The notes: generated by a model not told the origin, from the letters alone. A stretch of DNA of 64,000 nucleotides from Corynebacterium sp. HMSC05H05 (GCF_001807265.1 NZ_KV788388.1:1-64000); one strand, 5' to 3'; shown: positions 45,631 through 56,112, counted from the stretch's first letter. Numbers and translations are program-made.

Positions 45631-47418
45631 ATGATTACACGCCTGTCCACGCTGTTCCTGCGCACGCTGCGCGAAGATCCCGCCGACGCCGAGGTGCCCA
45701 GCCACAAACTGCTGGTACGCGCAGGCTATGTGCGCCGCGCCGCGCCGGGTGTGTACTCCTGGCTGCCGCTGGGCCTGCGCGCGCTGCGCAAGATCGAAGG
45801 CGTTGTGCGCGAGGAGATGGACGCGATGGGCGGCCAGGAGCTGCTCTTCCCGGCGCTGCTGCCGCGCGAGCCGTACGAGGCCACCAACCGCTGGACCGAA
45901 TACGGCGACGACCTGTTCCGCCTGAAGGACCGCAAGGGCGCTGACATGCTCCTCGGTCCCACGCACGAGGAGATGTTCACCACCGCGGTGAAGGACCTGT
46001 ACTCCTCCTACAAGGACTTCCCGGTCACGCTGTACCAGATCCAGACGAAGTACCGCGACGAGGCGCGTCCCCGCGCCGGCATCCTGCGCGGACGCGAGTT
46101 TGTGATGAAGGACAGCTACTCCTTCGACATGTCGGACGAGGGCCTGGACCAGTCCTACGCCAACCACCGCGCGGCCTACCAGCGCATCTTCGACCGCGTG
46201 GGCCTGCGCTACGAGATCTGCAAGGCAACCTCTGGCGCCATGGGCGGTTCCGCGTCCGAGGAGTTCCTCGCGTACTCCGACAACGGCGAGGACACCTTCG
46301 TCGTCTCCACCGCGGGCGATTACGCCGCGAATGTCGAGGCCGTGACCACGGTCGCGTCCGAGCCGCGCTCGATTGAGGGCCTGCCGGAGGCGGTCGAGCA
46401 CGACACCCCGGCGTCCGAGACCATCGCGGCGCTCGTGGAGTGGGCGCAGGATGCAGGCGTGCTTGTCGACGGCCGCTCCGCCGAAGCCGCCGACACCCTC
46501 AAGTGCATGATGGTGAAGGTCAACGACCCGCGTCAGGTAGATGACAACGGCGAGCCGGTGGGGCCGCAGCTGGTCGGTGTGCTGATCCCGGGCGACCGCG
46601 AGCTGGACGAGAAGCGCCTCGAAGCATCGCTTGAGCCGGCGACCTTCGAGCTGGCCAGCGACGAGGACTTTGCCAAGAGCGACTTTTTGGTCAAGGGTTA
46701 CGTCGGCCCCCGCGCGCTTGCTGCCAATGGCGTGCGGCTGCTGGCGGACCCGCGCGTGGTGGACGGCACCGCCTGGATCACCGGCGCAGACGCTCCGCAG
46801 CGGCACGTGGTTGGCCTGGTCGCCGGCCGCGACTTCACCGTCGACGGCTACATCGAGGCCGCCGAGATCAAGGCCGGTGACCCGTCGCCGTCCGGCAACG
46901 GCACCGTCGAGCTCGCCCGCGGCATCGAGCTGGGCCACATCTTCCAGCTCGGCCGCAAGTACACCGAGGCAATGGACGTGCAGATCCTGGACGAAAACGG
47001 CAAGCGCGCCGTGCCCACCATGGGCTCCTACGGCATCGGCATTTCCCGCATGCTCGCCGTGGTTGCGGAGCAGCGCCACGACGACAAGGGTCTGGTCTGG
47101 CCGGTGGAGATTGCCCCGTTCCAGGTGCACGTCGCGGTGGCGAACAAGGACGCCGCAGCCCTTGAGGCGGGCGACCGCATCGCCGCCGAGCTGTCTGACG
47201 CCGGGCTCGAGGTGCTTTTCGACGACCGACCGAAGGTGTCCCCGGGCGTGAAGTTCAAGGACGCCGAACTGCTCGGCATGCCGTTCATTGTCATCCTCGG
47301 CCGCGCGTTCGCCGACGGCATTGTCGAGCTGCGCATCCGCGGCGGCGAGACGCTGGAGGTCCCGGCCGACGAGATCGTGGAGAAGGTCCAGGAGCTCGTC
47401 GCCGAGCGCCTCGGCTAG
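45631..47418 (+). CDS. proS: prolyl-tRNA synthetase
   Basis: Charges tRNA-Pro. The 595-residue protein is the bacterial class II form with the INS editing insertion (about 225-400). Motif 1 lies around [20 protein letters not shown], motif 2 around [20 protein letters not shown], and motif 3 near [12 protein letters not shown]. The C-terminal anticodon-binding domain is intact. TAAACT ends 8 nt before ATG 45631. The stop overlaps the convergent lipoprotein stop by 4 nt. Confidence 0.97.
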   Translation: MITRLSTLFLRTLREDPADAEVPSHKLLVRAGYVRRAAPGVYSWLPLGLRALRKIEGVVREEMDAMGGQELLFPALLPREPYEATNRWTEYGDDLFRLKDRKGADMLLGPTHEEMFTTAVKDLYSSYKDFPVTLYQIQTKYRDEARPRAGILRGREFVMKDSYSFDMSDEGLDQSYANHRAAYQRIFDRVGLRYEICKATSGAMGGSASEEFLAYSDNGEDTFVVSTAGDYAANVEAVTTVASEPRSIEGLPEAVEHDTPASETIAALVEWAQDAGVLVDGRSAEAADTLKCMMVKVNDPRQVDDNGEPVGPQLVGVLIPGDRELDEKRLEASLEPATFELASDEDFAKSDFLVKGYVGPRALAANGVRLLADPRVVDGTAWITGADAPQRHVVGLVAGRDFTVDGYIEAAEIKAGDPSPSGNGTVELARGIELGHIFQLGRKYTEAMDVQILDENGKRAVPTMGSYGIGISRMLAVVAEQRHDDKGLVWPVEIAPFQVHVAVANKDAAALEAGDRIAAELSDAGLEVLFDDRPKVSPGVKFKDAELLGMPFIVILGRAFADGIVELRIRGGETLEVPADEIVEKVQELVAERLG

Positions 47419-48221
47419 ACCCGCTGGCCGTGGGCGGCCAGCCTGATGGCGTCCTCGCGCCAGACCGCGGACTCAGCGTGGGCGGCGGCGTAGCGCCATT
47501 GTTTGACCAGGTCGCTCTGCATGGTTTTGACCAGCTGGGCGGCTTCCTCTGCGTTCGTGGGCTCGGTGTAGCCCTCGGCGAACTCGTAGCCGGCGGCGGG
47601 AACCAACGCCTCGCCGTCGGCGACATCCAGCACGCGGGTCAGTGCCGCGGTGCGCTCGTGGGACGCCTCGCGCAGCACGCCGATGCGCTCGCGGAGGTCA
47701 GAGTCGGCGTAGGAGAGCGCGAGACCCAGCCCGTAGTAGACGGCGTTCTCCCGGGCGAGCATGTCGCGGGCCGTTTCCGTATCCGCGGCGTCCGACACAG
47801 TCTCGGTGACAGGCTCGAGGTCGACGGGGGAGAGCGTGAGTGCGTCGATAGCCTGGGCGACGATAAGGTCGACCGACTCATCCGGAACCTTGTCGGCGGC
47901 GGCAACGGTGTGCTCGAGCACCGCCTCCGCATTACCTTCGGCGGGCAGGTCGGTGTCGCCGTAGCCGACGTCGCACGACGCGGGCGTTTGCCCCTGCGCG
48001 TCCAGCCCGCACAAACGAAGCGCCTCGTTCTTCAGCTCCTCGCTCTGCTTCTTGCGCATCTCGCGCCACTGCTCCTGCGCAGGGTCCCCGAAAACCCAGT
48101 CGGCGGAGGCCTGCTTCGCTAGCGACATGATCTCGCCGTTCGCGCGCGGCCCCACGACGTCCATCACGGTGCAACTGGTGAGCAAGAGTGCGGCGGCGGG
48201 CAGCAGGAGGAGTTTCTTCAC
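47415..48221 (-). CDS. lipoprotein with C-terminal DUF4439 (ferritin-like) domain
   Basis: A 268-residue predicted lipoprotein with lipobox LLTSC near residue 17. The C-terminal half (about 150-265) is a four-helix DUF4439-type domain containing [18 protein letters not shown] and [12 protein letters not shown]. Glu and His residues are spaced as in ferritin-like bundles, but metal binding is unproven. The N-terminal half is Ala/Glu-rich with two Cys (RLCGLD, ASCDVG) that could form a disulfide. GTG 48221 was chosen: a TAACGT box ends 7 nt upstream. It is divergent from rimP, with 31 bp between the two starts. Confidence 0.8.
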   Translation of the reverse strand: MKKLLLLPAAALLLTSCTVMDVVGPRANGEIMSLAKQASADWVFGDPAQEQWREMRKKQSEELKNEALRLCGLDAQGQTPASCDVGYGDTDLPAEGNAEAVLEHTVAAADKVPDESVDLIVAQAIDALTLSPVDLEPVTETVSDAADTETARDMLARENAVYYGLGLALSYADSDLRERIGVLREASHERTAALTRVLDVADGEALVPAAGYEFAEGYTEPTNAEEAAQLVKTMQSDLVKQWRYAAAHAESAVWREDAIRLAAHGQRV

Positions 48222-48252
48222 GCGCTGCACGTTACACGCTAGGTTGGTCGGC

Positions 48253-48804
48253 ATGGCTTTTCCCACGAACGAGGCAATCGAGCGCATGGTTGAACCGGTT
48301 GCGCGCACCTACGGCATGGACATTGAGAAGATCCGCACGGTCAAGGCGGGCAAGAAGTCGCAGGTGGTCATAGCGCTGGATTCGGACGAGCACCCGACGC
48401 TCGACGACCTTGAGGAGGTGTCCAAGGAGCTCTCTACGCTTTTCGACGACGCCGAGGAACGCGGTGAGGTCAGCTTCGGCGCGGGATACACCCTGGAGCT
48501 GACAACCCCGGGCGTGGACCTGCCGTTGACTGAGGCGCGGCACTTCCGCCGCAACCGCGGCCGCAAGGTCAAGGTGGGCGGGGAGAAGTGGCGTGTGGGG
48601 CCGATAAACGCGGAGGAGACTCAGGTGGCGCTGGTACGTGCGACGAAAAAGGGGGAGGAGGTTCGCGTTTCGCCGGTTTCTGAATTGTCGGGAGCAGTGG
48701 TAGAAATTGAGTTCAATGCCCCGCCGGCAGCCGAAACGGAGCTGGCGGATCGGGCGTTTGAAGAGCTTGAGGCCGCTGCGGCGGAAGGAAAGGAACACAA
48801 GTGA
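48253..48804 (+). CDS. rimP: ribosome maturation factor RimP
   Basis: RimP helps assemble the 30S subunit. The 183-residue protein has the RimP N-terminal domain (MVEPVARTYGMDIEKIRT) and the SH3-like C-terminal domain starting near FRRNRGRKVKV. A TAGGTT box ends 7 nt before ATG. nusA starts inside the stop (GTGA), beginning the rimP-nusA-ylxR-infB cluster. Confidence 0.94.
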   Translation: MAFPTNEAIERMVEPVARTYGMDIEKIRTVKAGKKSQVVIALDSDEHPTLDDLEEVSKELSTLFDDAEERGEVSFGAGYTLELTTPGVDLPLTEARHFRRNRGRKVKVGGEKWRVGPINAEETQVALVRATKKGEEVRVSPVSELSGAVVEIEFNAPPAAETELADRAFEELEAAAAEGKEHK

Positions 48805-49820
48805 ATATTGACTTGAACGCGCTGAAGGCGATCGAGGAACAGCAGGGGATCGCCATGGAGGATTTGCTGGCGACCATCGCGAACGCGCTGCTGTTTTCCT
48901 ACCGCGAGTTCAAGGAGGATGACGTCGCTGCCAAGGGGGAGGACAGCACTAAGGCGCGCGTCGACATCGACACTGAAACCGGCGATGTGGCCGTGATTGT
49001 CAGCGAACTGGATGCCGAAGGGGAGGTTGTCTCCGAGTACGACGACACCCCGGTGAACTTTTCGCGCATCGGCTCCGTCGCCGTGCGCGACGCCATCAAG
49101 GGCCGCCTGCGCCAGGCAGAAGCTGGCCGCGTCTACGACGAGTACTCCGGCTTCGAGGGCCAGGTGGTTTCCGGCATCGTGCAGCGCGACGCGCAGGCGG
49201 AGGCTCGCGGTCTGAACATCGTCCAGCTGGGCACCGAAGCGGACCCGCAGGACGGCATCCTGCTGCCGGCGGAGAAGATCCCGGGTGAAAAGCTCAAGCA
49301 CGGTGACCGCATCAAGGCCTACGTCGTGGGCGTGAACAAGGGCGACAAGCGTGTGCAGGTGAACCTGTCGCGCACGCACCCGGAACTTGTGCGCGGTCTG
49401 TTCGCGCTCGAGGTGCCGGAGGTCGCGGACGGCTCCGTGGAGATTGTCGGCATCGCCCGCGAGGCGGGCCACCGCTCCAAGGTTGCGGTGCGCGCAACCG
49501 TCAAGGGCGTCAACGCCAAGGGTGCCTGCATCGGCCCCCGTGGCGCGCGAGTGACCAACATCATGTCCGAACTCGGCGGTGAGAAGATCGACATCATCGA
49601 CTGGGATGAGGACCCCGCCAAGTACGTCGGCAATTCCCTGGCCCCGTCGAAGGTGGTCTCCGTCGAGGTGTTGGACCTCGAGGCGCAGGCGGCCCGCGTG
49701 ACGGTGCCGGATTACCAGCTGTCGCTGGCTATCGGCAAGGAAGGCCAGAACGCTCGCCTCGCGGCGCGTCTGACGGGTTGGAAGATCGACATCCGCTCCG
49801 ACGCGGACGCGGCCGAGTAG
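48801..49820 (+). CDS. nusA: transcription termination/antitermination protein NusA
   Basis: Binds RNA polymerase and modulates pausing, termination and antitermination. The 339-residue protein has the N-terminal RNAP-binding domain, an S1 domain (about 110-175) and two KH domains (about 205-335, with CIGPRGARVTNIMSELGGEKID). It lacks the C-terminal acidic repeats of enterobacterial NusA, as is usual in actinobacteria. The GTG start overlaps rimP by 4 nt. A strong terminator lies 31 bp after the stop. Confidence 0.96.
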   Translation: MNIDLNALKAIEEQQGIAMEDLLATIANALLFSYREFKEDDVAAKGEDSTKARVDIDTETGDVAVIVSELDAEGEVVSEYDDTPVNFSRIGSVAVRDAIKGRLRQAEAGRVYDEYSGFEGQVVSGIVQRDAQAEARGLNIVQLGTEADPQDGILLPAEKIPGEKLKHGDRIKAYVVGVNKGDKRVQVNLSRTHPELVRGLFALEVPEVADGSVEIVGIAREAGHRSKVAVRATVKGVNAKGACIGPRGARVTNIMSELGGEKIDIIDWDEDPAKYVGNSLAPSKVVSVEVLDLEAQAARVTVPDYQLSLAIGKEGQNARLAARLTGWKIDIRSDADAAE

Positions 49821-49850
49821 TTTGTAGGGAATTACACCGCTGTAACCAGG

Positions 49851-49884
49851 AAACCCGCTGGAAATATAGATCCAGCGGGTTTTG
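49851..49884 (+). terminator. intrinsic terminator between nusA and ylxR
   Basis: Perfect 12-bp stem AAACCCGCTGGA/TCCAGCGGGTTT with an 8-nt loop (49863-49870) and terminal T residues, placed inside the rimP-nusA-ylxR-infB cluster. Confidence 0.88.
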
Positions 49885-49963
49885 GCGTACAGTGTTATAC
49901 GGCTTTTGTGTCCGCACGTTCAGGTGCGGCGACGACGATCGTGCGAGAAAGGAAGGGACGCGG

Positions 49964-50296
49964 ATGGGTGTTGCTCGTAAGCAGCCGATCCGCACCCGAA
50001 CCTGCATCGCTACCCGCACCGCGCAGCCGGATACCCAGCTGCTGCGGGTCGTTGCCGATCCGGACGTGCCAGGGCGGGTGCTCGCAGACCCGGGCAGGAA
50101 ACTTCCTGGTCGGGGAGCGTGGATCACGCCCTCTATGGATGCGGTCGAGCTGGCGGAACAACGCCGTGCCTTCGGGCGGGCGCTCCGTCTGTCCACTGCG
50201 GTGGACCTAGGTCATGTACGTACGTACCTTGCGTCGTCGCAAAGCAATTGCGACGAGGTAAACGACCCAGACGAAAAAGGAAAGACTGAACACTGA
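49964..50296 (+). CDS. ylxR: YlxR (DUF448) family RNA-binding protein
   Basis: A 110-residue YlxR-like protein between nusA and infB, its standard place. The family core is present: RTCIATR (where many members have a second Cys), LLRVVADPD and PGRGAWITPS. YlxR proteins are small nucleic-acid-binding regulators whose role is incompletely known. The last 35 residues are polar and contain a palindrome at DNA level (50234-50256). ATG 49964 was chosen. Confidence 0.85.
   Translation: MGVARKQPIRTRTCIATRTAQPDTQLLRVVADPDVPGRVLADPGRKLPGRGAWITPSMDAVELAEQRRAFGRALRLSTAVDLGHVRTYLASSQSNCDEVNDPDEKGKTEH
50234..50256. repeat. palindrome containing GTCGCAAAGCAATTGC (ylxR 3' end)
   Basis: Perfect 9-bp arms TCGTCGCAA (50234-50242) and TTGCGACGA (50248-50256). 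The internal 16-mer 50236-50251 is repeated identically at 53258-53273. Confidence 0.7.
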
Positions 50297-50401
50297 TGAG
50301 TACGCAACGATGAAGCAGCATCAGCGATGAATGTCACTGACCACGTCTAGGGGCAGGTAGCCGGAAGGGCACTGCTCCTAGCAACAACGAAGAGGAGATA
50401 C

Positions 50402-53239
50402 GTGTCCGGAAAGCTACGCGTTCATGAGTTGGCGAAACAGCTCGGCGTAACAAGTAAGGAACTGCTTGCCACGCTCAAGGAGCAGGGCGAGTTTGTAAAG
50501 ACGGCGTCGTCGACTATCGAGCCGCCCGTCGTGAAGAAGATGAAGGCGCACTACGCCAAGCAGGCCGGCGGCGACGACGCTGCCGACGAGAAGAAGGCCG
50601 AGTCTGCGCCGAAGAAGCCGCCGCTGAAGAAGCCGGGCCAGAACCGTGCGAAGGCAGCGGCTCCGAAGCCTGCCTCCCCGAAGCCCGGCGCAGCTGCGCA
50701 GGCGAAGCCGGCGGGCGATAAGCCGGCTCCGGGGGCTGGTACCCCGAAGCCCGGTGCGCCCAAGCCCGCGGCTGCGAAGCCGGGTGCCCCGAAGCCTGGT
50801 GCGCCGAAGCCTGCGGCTGCGAAGCCGGGTGCCCCGAAACCGGGTGCGCCCAAGCCCGCGGCCGCCAAGCCCGGTGCAGCTAAACCCGGTGCACCGAAGC
50901 CCGGTGCGCCCAAGCCTGGTGCACCGAAGCCGGGCGCGAAGGGCGGCGCGCCGACCCCGGGCGCTATGCCGCGTCCGGTGCCGAAGCCGGGCCGTCCGCG
51001 TGTAGCGAACAATCCGTTCTCGTCCAACTCCGGCGGCGGTCAGCGTCCGCCGCGTCCGGGTGGTGGCCGTCCGGGTGGCGGCCGTCCCGGCCAGGGCCAG
51101 GGCGGCCCGCGTCCTGGCGGCGCACGTCAGGGCGGCGGCTCCCGTCCATCCCCGGCGGACATGCCTGCAGGTCCGTCCCCGACACAGATGCCGTCGAAGG
51201 CGGCCGCCCCGGGTGGCCGTGGTCGCGGTGGCGGTCGTGGCCGTGGCGGCGGCCCGGGTGGCCCACGCTTCGGTGGACCGGGTGGCGGTTTCCGCGGTCG
51301 CGGCGGCCGTCGCGGCGGCACCGCAGGCGCATTCGGCCGTCCGGGTGGTGCACCCGGCAAGCGCCGCAAGTCCAAGGGCCAGAAGAGGGCTGAATACGAG
51401 GAGATGCACAAGCCGAACGTCATCGGTGGCGTTCGTCTTCCCGACGGCGGCGGCAAGACCGTCCGCCTGCGCCAAGGTGCGACCCTGTCCGACCTGGCGG
51501 AGAAGATCAACACCGATGCGTCGTCGCTGGTGCAGGCGCTGTTTAACCTGGGTGAGATGGTGACGGCGACGCAGTCCGTGTCCGAGGACACGCTGCAGCT
51601 GCTCGGCGCCGAGATCAACTACGAGGTGCAGATCGTCTCGCCTGAGGACGAGGACCGCGAGCTGCTCGAGTCCTTCGACCTGCAGTTCGGCGAGGACGAA
51701 GGCGGCGAAGAGGCGCTTGAGCACCGCCCGCCAGTGGTTTCCGTCATGGGCCACGTCGACCACGGTAAGACCCGTCTTCTGGACTCGATCCGCAAAGCGA
51801 ACGTGGGTCGCGGCGAGGCCGGCGGCATTACCCAGGGCATCGGCGCGTACCAGACCGAGGTCACCTTGGAAGACCAGCCTCGCAAGATCACGTTCCTGGA
51901 TACCCCGGGCCACGAGGCGTTTACCGCCATGCGTGCCCGCGGCGCCAAGTCCACGGACTTGGCCATCCTGGTCGTGGCGGCGGACGACGGCGTGATGCCG
52001 CAGACGGTCGAGGCGATCAACCACGCCAAGGCGGCGGAGCTGCCGATCGTGGTTGCGGTGAACAAGGTGGATAAGCCGGAGGCTCAGCCGGACAAGATCC
52101 GCGGCCAGCTCACTGAGTACGGCCTGGTGCCGGAAGAGTACGGCGGCGACACGATGTTCATCGACATCTCCGCGAAGCAGGGCACCGGCATCGACGACCT
52201 GCTCGAGGCAGTGCTGCTCACCGCGGACGCTGCTCTCGAGCTGACGGCGAACCCGGACATGGATGCCCAGGGTGTGGCCATCGAGTCCCACCTGGACCGT
52301 GGCCGCGGTCCGGTGTCCACCGTCATCGTGCAGCGCGGCACGCTGCGTGTCGGCGACTCCATCGTCGTCGGCGGCAACTTCGGCCGCGTGCGCCGCATGG
52401 TCGACGAGTGGGGCGACGACGTGGAAGAGGCGGGCCCGTCCCGTCCGGTCCAGGTCCAGGGCCTCAACGGTGTTCCCGGCCCGGGCGACAACCTGCTCGT
52501 GGTCGAGGACGACCGCGTTGCCCGCCAGATCGCGGCGCAGCGCGACGCCCGCCAGCGTGCGGCGATGCAGGCCCGCCGGAAGAAGCGTGTCTCCCTGGAG
52601 AACCTGGATCAGGCGCTCAAGGAACGCAACCAGCTCAACCTCATCCTCAAGGGCGACAACGCCGGTTCGGTGGAAGCCCTGGAGGAGGCCCTGCTCAAGA
52701 TCGAGGTCGACGACGAGGTGCAGGTCAACATCATCGACCGTGGCGTCGGTGCCGTGACCCAGACCAACGTCACTCTCGCAGCGGCGTCGGACGCGATCAT
52801 CGTCGGCTTCAACGTCCGTGCCGACGGCAAGGCCACCGAGGAGGCCAACGCCGAGGGTGTGGAAATCCGCTACTACTCGGTGATCTACCAGGCCATCGAG
52901 GAAGTCGAGAACGCTCTCAAGGGCATGCTCAAGCCGATCTACGAGGAGCGCGACCTGGGCGAGGCGGAGATCCGCCAGATCTTCAAGGCCTCCGCTGTCG
53001 GCCTTATCGCCGGCTGCATGGTCACCGAAGGCAAGGTCAAGCGTGGCGCGAAGCTGCGCCTGGTCCGCGACGGCAACGTCATCACCCCGGACGCGACCAT
53101 CGAGTCGCTGCGCCGCGAGAAGGACGATGTCAACGAGGTGGCCAAGGGCTACGAGTGCGGCATGGTGCTGTCCTACCCGGATATCCAGGTGGGCGACATC
53201 ATCCAGACCTACGAGATGGTCGAGGTCCCGCGCGACTAG
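50402..53239 (+). CDS. infB: translation initiation factor IF-2
   Basis: GTPase that places initiator tRNA on the 30S subunit. The 945-residue protein is long. A small IF2-N domain (1-50) is followed by a disordered region of about 270 residues: a PGAPKP(AAA)K repeat tract (about 115-180) and an RGG/GGR-rich tract (about 210-320). A second IF2-N domain (about 355-405) precedes the GTPase with GHVDHGKT (450-457), DTPGHEAF and NKVDKP, then the beta-barrel and C-terminal domains. GTG start with GAGGAG about 8 nt upstream. Confidence 0.97.
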   Translation: MSGKLRVHELAKQLGVTSKELLATLKEQGEFVKTASSTIEPPVVKKMKAHYAKQAGGDDAADEKKAESAPKKPPLKKPGQNRAKAAAPKPASPKPGAAAQAKPAGDKPAPGAGTPKPGAPKPAAAKPGAPKPGAPKPAAAKPGAPKPGAPKPAAAKPGAAKPGAPKPGAPKPGAPKPGAKGGAPTPGAMPRPVPKPGRPRVANNPFSSNSGGGQRPPRPGGGRPGGGRPGQGQGGPRPGGARQGGGSRPSPADMPAGPSPTQMPSKAAAPGGRGRGGGRGRGGGPGGPRFGGPGGGFRGRGGRRGGTAGAFGRPGGAPGKRRKSKGQKRAEYEEMHKPNVIGGVRLPDGGGKTVRLRQGATLSDLAEKINTDASSLVQALFNLGEMVTATQSVSEDTLQLLGAEINYEVQIVSPEDEDRELLESFDLQFGEDEGGEEALEHRPPVVSVMGHVDHGKTRLLDSIRKANVGRGEAGGITQGIGAYQTEVTLEDQPRKITFLDTPGHEAFTAMRARGAKSTDLAILVVAADDGVMPQTVEAINHAKAAELPIVVAVNKVDKPEAQPDKIRGQLTEYGLVPEEYGGDTMFIDISAKQGTGIDDLLEAVLLTADAALELTANPDMDAQGVAIESHLDRGRGPVSTVIVQRGTLRVGDSIVVGGNFGRVRRMVDEWGDDVEEAGPSRPVQVQGLNGVPGPGDNLLVVEDDRVARQIAAQRDARQRAAMQARRKKRVSLENLDQALKERNQLNLILKGDNAGSVEALEEALLKIEVDDEVQVNIIDRGVGAVTQTNVTLAAASDAIIVGFNVRADGKATEEANAEGVEIRYYSVIYQAIEEVENALKGMLKPIYEERDLGEAEIRQIFKASAVGLIAGCMVTEGKVKRGAKLRLVRDGNVITPDATIESLRREKDDVNEVAKGYECGMVLSYPDIQVGDIIQTYEMVEVPRD
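50744..50941 (+). repeat. 15/30-bp tandem repeat tract inside infB
   Basis: Imperfect repeats encoding PGAPK and [10 protein letters not shown] units, about thirteen in total, in frame with infB (residues about 115-180). Copy number is likely to vary between strains. Confidence 0.8.
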
Positions 53240-53257
53240 CTCTGCCGCGTGACCACC

Positions 53258-53281
53258 GTCGCAAAGCAATTGCTTAGCGAC
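53258..53281. repeat. palindrome containing GTCGCAAAGCAATTGC (after infB)
   Basis: A 24-bp near-palindrome (one mismatch) with GTCGC/GCGAC ends around AAGCAATTGCTT, starting 19 bp after the infB stop. Its first 16 bases are identical to 50236-50251. Confidence 0.7.
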
Positions 53282-53284
53282 GCC

Positions 53285-53325
53285 AACCCCCGCTCCGCGC
53301 GAACCTGCGCAGGGCGGGGGTTACA
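53285..53325 (+). terminator. possible terminator between infB and rbfA
   Basis: Arms AACCCCCGC (53285-53293) and GCGGGGGTT (53314-53322) form a GC-rich hairpin. The following bases are not T-rich, so termination may be partial. TACACTAT after it could be the rbfA -10. Confidence 0.55.
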
Positions 53326-53356
53326 CTATTGAAAGTTTCGGACAAAGGAGTTGAGC

Positions 53357-53797
53357 ATGGCTGACAACCCTCGCGCACAGCGCCTGGCAAAGCAGATTCA
53401 GACGATCGTCGCATCCGCGATCGAACGTGAAGTCAAAGATCCGCGCCTGGAGCTGATCACTGTCACCGACACCCGCGTCACCGGCGACCTGCACGACGCA
53501 ACCATCTACTACACGGTGCGCGGCCGCGACATCAACGACGAACCCGACTACGACCAGGCCGCCGAGGCGCTGCACCGCGCCCGCGGGCAGATCCGCAAGA
53601 TCGTGGGCGACCAGCTCAGCGTGCGCTTTACCCCGACGATCTCCTTTGAGCGCGACACCGTCCCAGAGTCCTCCGCTCACATGGAGGAGCTGCTCAACCG
53701 GGCCCGCGCCCGCGATGAGGAGCTGGCGAAACTGCGCGCGAACGCAAAGCCGGCGGGCGAGAGCGACCCCTACAAGCGCACAGGTGACGATGTCTAA
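53357..53797 (+). CDS. rbfA: ribosome-binding factor A
   Basis: RbfA binds the 30S subunit and supports 16S rRNA 5'-end maturation. The 146-residue protein has the KH-like fold with [20 protein letters not shown] at the start and the [20 protein letters not shown] core. A charged C-terminal tail follows. ATG 53357 lies 7 nt after AAGGAG. The stop overlaps the next gene by 8 nt. Confidence 0.94.
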   Translation: MADNPRAQRLAKQIQTIVASAIEREVKDPRLELITVTDTRVTGDLHDATIYYTVRGRDINDEPDYDQAAEALHRARGQIRKIVGDQLSVRFTPTISFERDTVPESSAHMEELLNRARARDEELAKLRANAKPAGESDPYKRTGDDV

Positions 53798-54782
53798 CAC
53801 GCCACCGGTATACCTCCCGGAGGCGGCGGCGCAGTTCAAGGCCGCCGCCTCCCGTGTGCGCGCAGCCGGGAAGATTTCGGTGGTCGCGCATATCAAGCCT
53901 GACGCGGACGCGATCGGTTCCGCCTGTGCGCTGGCGTTTGGTCTGGAGAAGCTGGGCAAGGACGTGCAGGTCTACATCGGCCAGCCGCTGCCGCACTCGG
54001 CGAACATGCGCACCATCCCGGGCGTGGACCGCATAGTTTATGGTGAGCCATTGCCTGACGACGGCCTCGTGGTCACCGTGGACTGCGCCTCTGCGGACCG
54101 CACCGGCTCGCTCATGCCGGCGATCATGGACGACCCCTCGCGGGTCATCGTGATCGACCACCACAACACCAACCCCGGCTTCGGCGGCATGAACGTCATT
54201 GCGGAGAGCGAATCCACCACGGTGATGGTCCGCGAACTGCTGGGCTACCTCGACGTGGAGCTGGACCCGGACATCGCCTACGGCCTGTACGCGGGACTAG
54301 TCACGGACACGGGCAGCTTCCGCTGGGGCACACCGCGCATGCATGTCTTCGCGGCTGAGCTCATGGAGTACGGGCTGGACACCCGTCAGATCGCGCTCGA
54401 CCTGATGGACACCATGGGGCCGGTGGACATGCAGCTGATGGGCGAGGTGCTGGCGAAAACCCAGATTGTGCCCACGAAGGGCCTGTCCGTTGCGGTGTTG
54501 ACGATCCCCGCGGGGATCCACTCGCGCATGAGCCAGACGGCGGTGGAGTCCATCATCGATTACGCCCGCTCGCTAGAAAGCACCGATGTCGGCGTGGTGC
54601 TCAAAGAACAGGCGCCGAAACACTGGGCGATGTCGCTTCGCTCGGTGGTGGTGGACGTTTCCGCCGTCGCGCAGCAGCTCGGCGGCGGCGGCCACTGGGC
54701 GGCCGCAGGCTACTCCGCCACCGGCACCCGCAACGAGGTCATCCGCAAGCTTCTCGACGCTTTCCCGGAGCCCGATGAGTAA
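53790..54782 (+). CDS. DHH/DHHA1 phosphoesterase (NrnA-like)
   Basis: A 330-residue bifunctional oligoribonuclease/pAp phosphatase of the NrnA type, degrading short RNA fragments and 3'-phosphoadenosine 5'-phosphate. Motifs are [12 protein letters not shown] (DxD), VTVDCAS, IDHHNTN (DHH) and, in the DHHA1 domain, [14 protein letters not shown] lies inside the end of rbfA (8-nt overlap), and the MATE gene overlaps its own 3' end by 8 nt. The rbfA-nrnA adjacency is common in Gram-positive bacteria. Confidence 0.92.
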   Translation: MSNTPPVYLPEAAAQFKAAASRVRAAGKISVVAHIKPDADAIGSACALAFGLEKLGKDVQVYIGQPLPHSANMRTIPGVDRIVYGEPLPDDGLVVTVDCASADRTGSLMPAIMDDPSRVIVIDHHNTNPGFGGMNVIAESESTTVMVRELLGYLDVELDPDIAYGLYAGLVTDTGSFRWGTPRMHVFAAELMEYGLDTRQIALDLMDTMGPVDMQLMGEVLAKTQIVPTKGLSVAVLTIPAGIHSRMSQTAVESIIDYARSLESTDVGVVLKEQAPKHWAMSLRSVVVDVSAVAQQLGGGGHWAAAGYSATGTRNEVIRKLLDAFPEPDE

Positions 54783-56112
54783 CTGGCAACCAGCAAAACA
54801 ACGTTCGATGGGCCGCGAGATCCTGATGCTCGCCCTGCCTGCCCTCGGTGTTTTGGCGGCGAACCCGCTCTACCTGCTGTTGGACACCGCAGTGGTGGGC
54901 CGCCTCGGCACCGCCCAACTCGCCGCACTCGCCGCGGGTGCCGCGATCCAATCGACGGTGACGACGCAGCTGACGTTTTTGTCCTACGGCACCACCGCGC
55001 GCAGCTCGCGATTTTTTGGCGCTGGGCGGCGCGACAAAGCGGTGGCTGAGGGTGTGCAAGCCACATGGGTGGCTTTAGGCGTCGGCACGCTGCTGGCGCT
55101 CATTGTCGGGCTGTTCACGCAACCCCTCGCCCAAGCACTCGCCAACGATTACGACACGAGCGTGCGTGCGGCGCAATGGATGCGCGTGGCGGTCATCGCG
55201 GTGCCGATGACGCTGATGATCATGGCCGGCAACGGCTGGATGCGCGGGGTGCAGAACACGAAGCTACCGTTTTACCTGACATTGTGCGGGCTGGTCCCCG
55301 GCGCGATACTGCTGCCGATCTTGGTGGGGCGCTACGGCCTGGTCGGCTCGGCTGTCTCGAACGTGATCGGCATGGGCATCACCTCCGCGCTGTTTGTGGT
55401 GGTGCTGGTGCGAGAAAACGCCAGGTATGGCGGCAGCTGGACGCCACGGTGGAGCGTGATCAAGCGCCAACTGGTGCTAGGGCGGGATTTGATCTTGCGC
55501 TCGTTGTCCTTCCAGGTTTCGCTTTTGGCCGCCGCGTCTGTCGCGGGTCGGATCGGGGTGGTGGCGCTGGCGGCGCACCAGCTCATGCTGCAGCTGTGGA
55601 ACTTCCTCACGCTCGTGCTGGACTCGCTGGCCATCGCGGCGCAGACCCTGACCGGTTCCGCGCTGGGCCGCGGGGGAGCGCAGCAGGCGCGCGCCGTTGG
55701 GCTACAGGCGCTGAAATACTCCATGATCTTCGCGGTGGCGCTGTCTGCCGTGTTCGCGGTATTCGCTGTGCCGATCCAGAGCATTTTCACGTCCGACCCG
55801 GAAGTCGTAGATACGCTCCGGGTGCCCTGGTTCCTGCTCATCGGGATGATCCTGGTTGGAGGGGCGGTCTTCGCTCTCGACGGCGTGCTCCTCGGTGCCG
55901 CCGACGCCGCGTTCTTGCGCAACCTCACGCTGTTTTCGCTGCTTGGTGTGGCGCTGCCGATCATCCTGGCCGCTGGCGCATTCGGATGGGGGCTCGCCGG
56001 CATCTGGGTCGGGCAGCTGGCCCAGGTAGTCGCGCGATTGATTGGCGTGGTGTGGAGATTCCGCTCAATGCGGTGGGCCGTGTCTGGTGCGGATGGTAAG
56101 AATGAGGAATGA
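54775..56112 (+). CDS. dinF: MATE family efflux transporter (DinF-like)
   Basis: A 445-residue membrane protein with about twelve helices in two homologous halves, typical of MATE cation-coupled drug/metabolite exporters of the DinF branch. Recognisable parts are the first helix ALPALGVLAANPLYLLLDTA, then VVGRLGTAQLAALA, and GNGWMRGVQNTKLPF. It overlaps the nrnA-like gene by 8 nt and the phosphoesterase gene by 4 nt. The gene symbol is by subfamily resemblance. Substrate unknown. Confidence 0.87.
   Translation: MSNWQPAKQRSMGREILMLALPALGVLAANPLYLLLDTAVVGRLGTAQLAALAAGAAIQSTVTTQLTFLSYGTTARSSRFFGAGRRDKAVAEGVQATWVALGVGTLLALIVGLFTQPLAQALANDYDTSVRAAQWMRVAVIAVPMTLMIMAGNGWMRGVQNTKLPFYLTLCGLVPGAILLPILVGRYGLVGSAVSNVIGMGITSALFVVVLVRENARYGGSWTPRWSVIKRQLVLGRDLILRSLSFQVSLLAAASVAGRIGVVALAAHQLMLQLWNFLTLVLDSLAIAAQTLTGSALGRGGAQQARAVGLQALKYSMIFAVALSAVFAVFAVPIQSIFTSDPEVVDTLRVPWFLLIGMILVGGAVFALDGVLLGAADAAFLRNLTLFSLLGVALPIILAAGAFGWGLAGIWVGQLAQVVARLIGVVWRFRSMRWAVSGADGKNEE

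Noticed and set aside
50744-50941. Repeats inside infB considered as a CRISPR-like array
   Set aside because: Units are in-frame codon repeats without unique spacers and encode a Pro/Ala/Lys tract.
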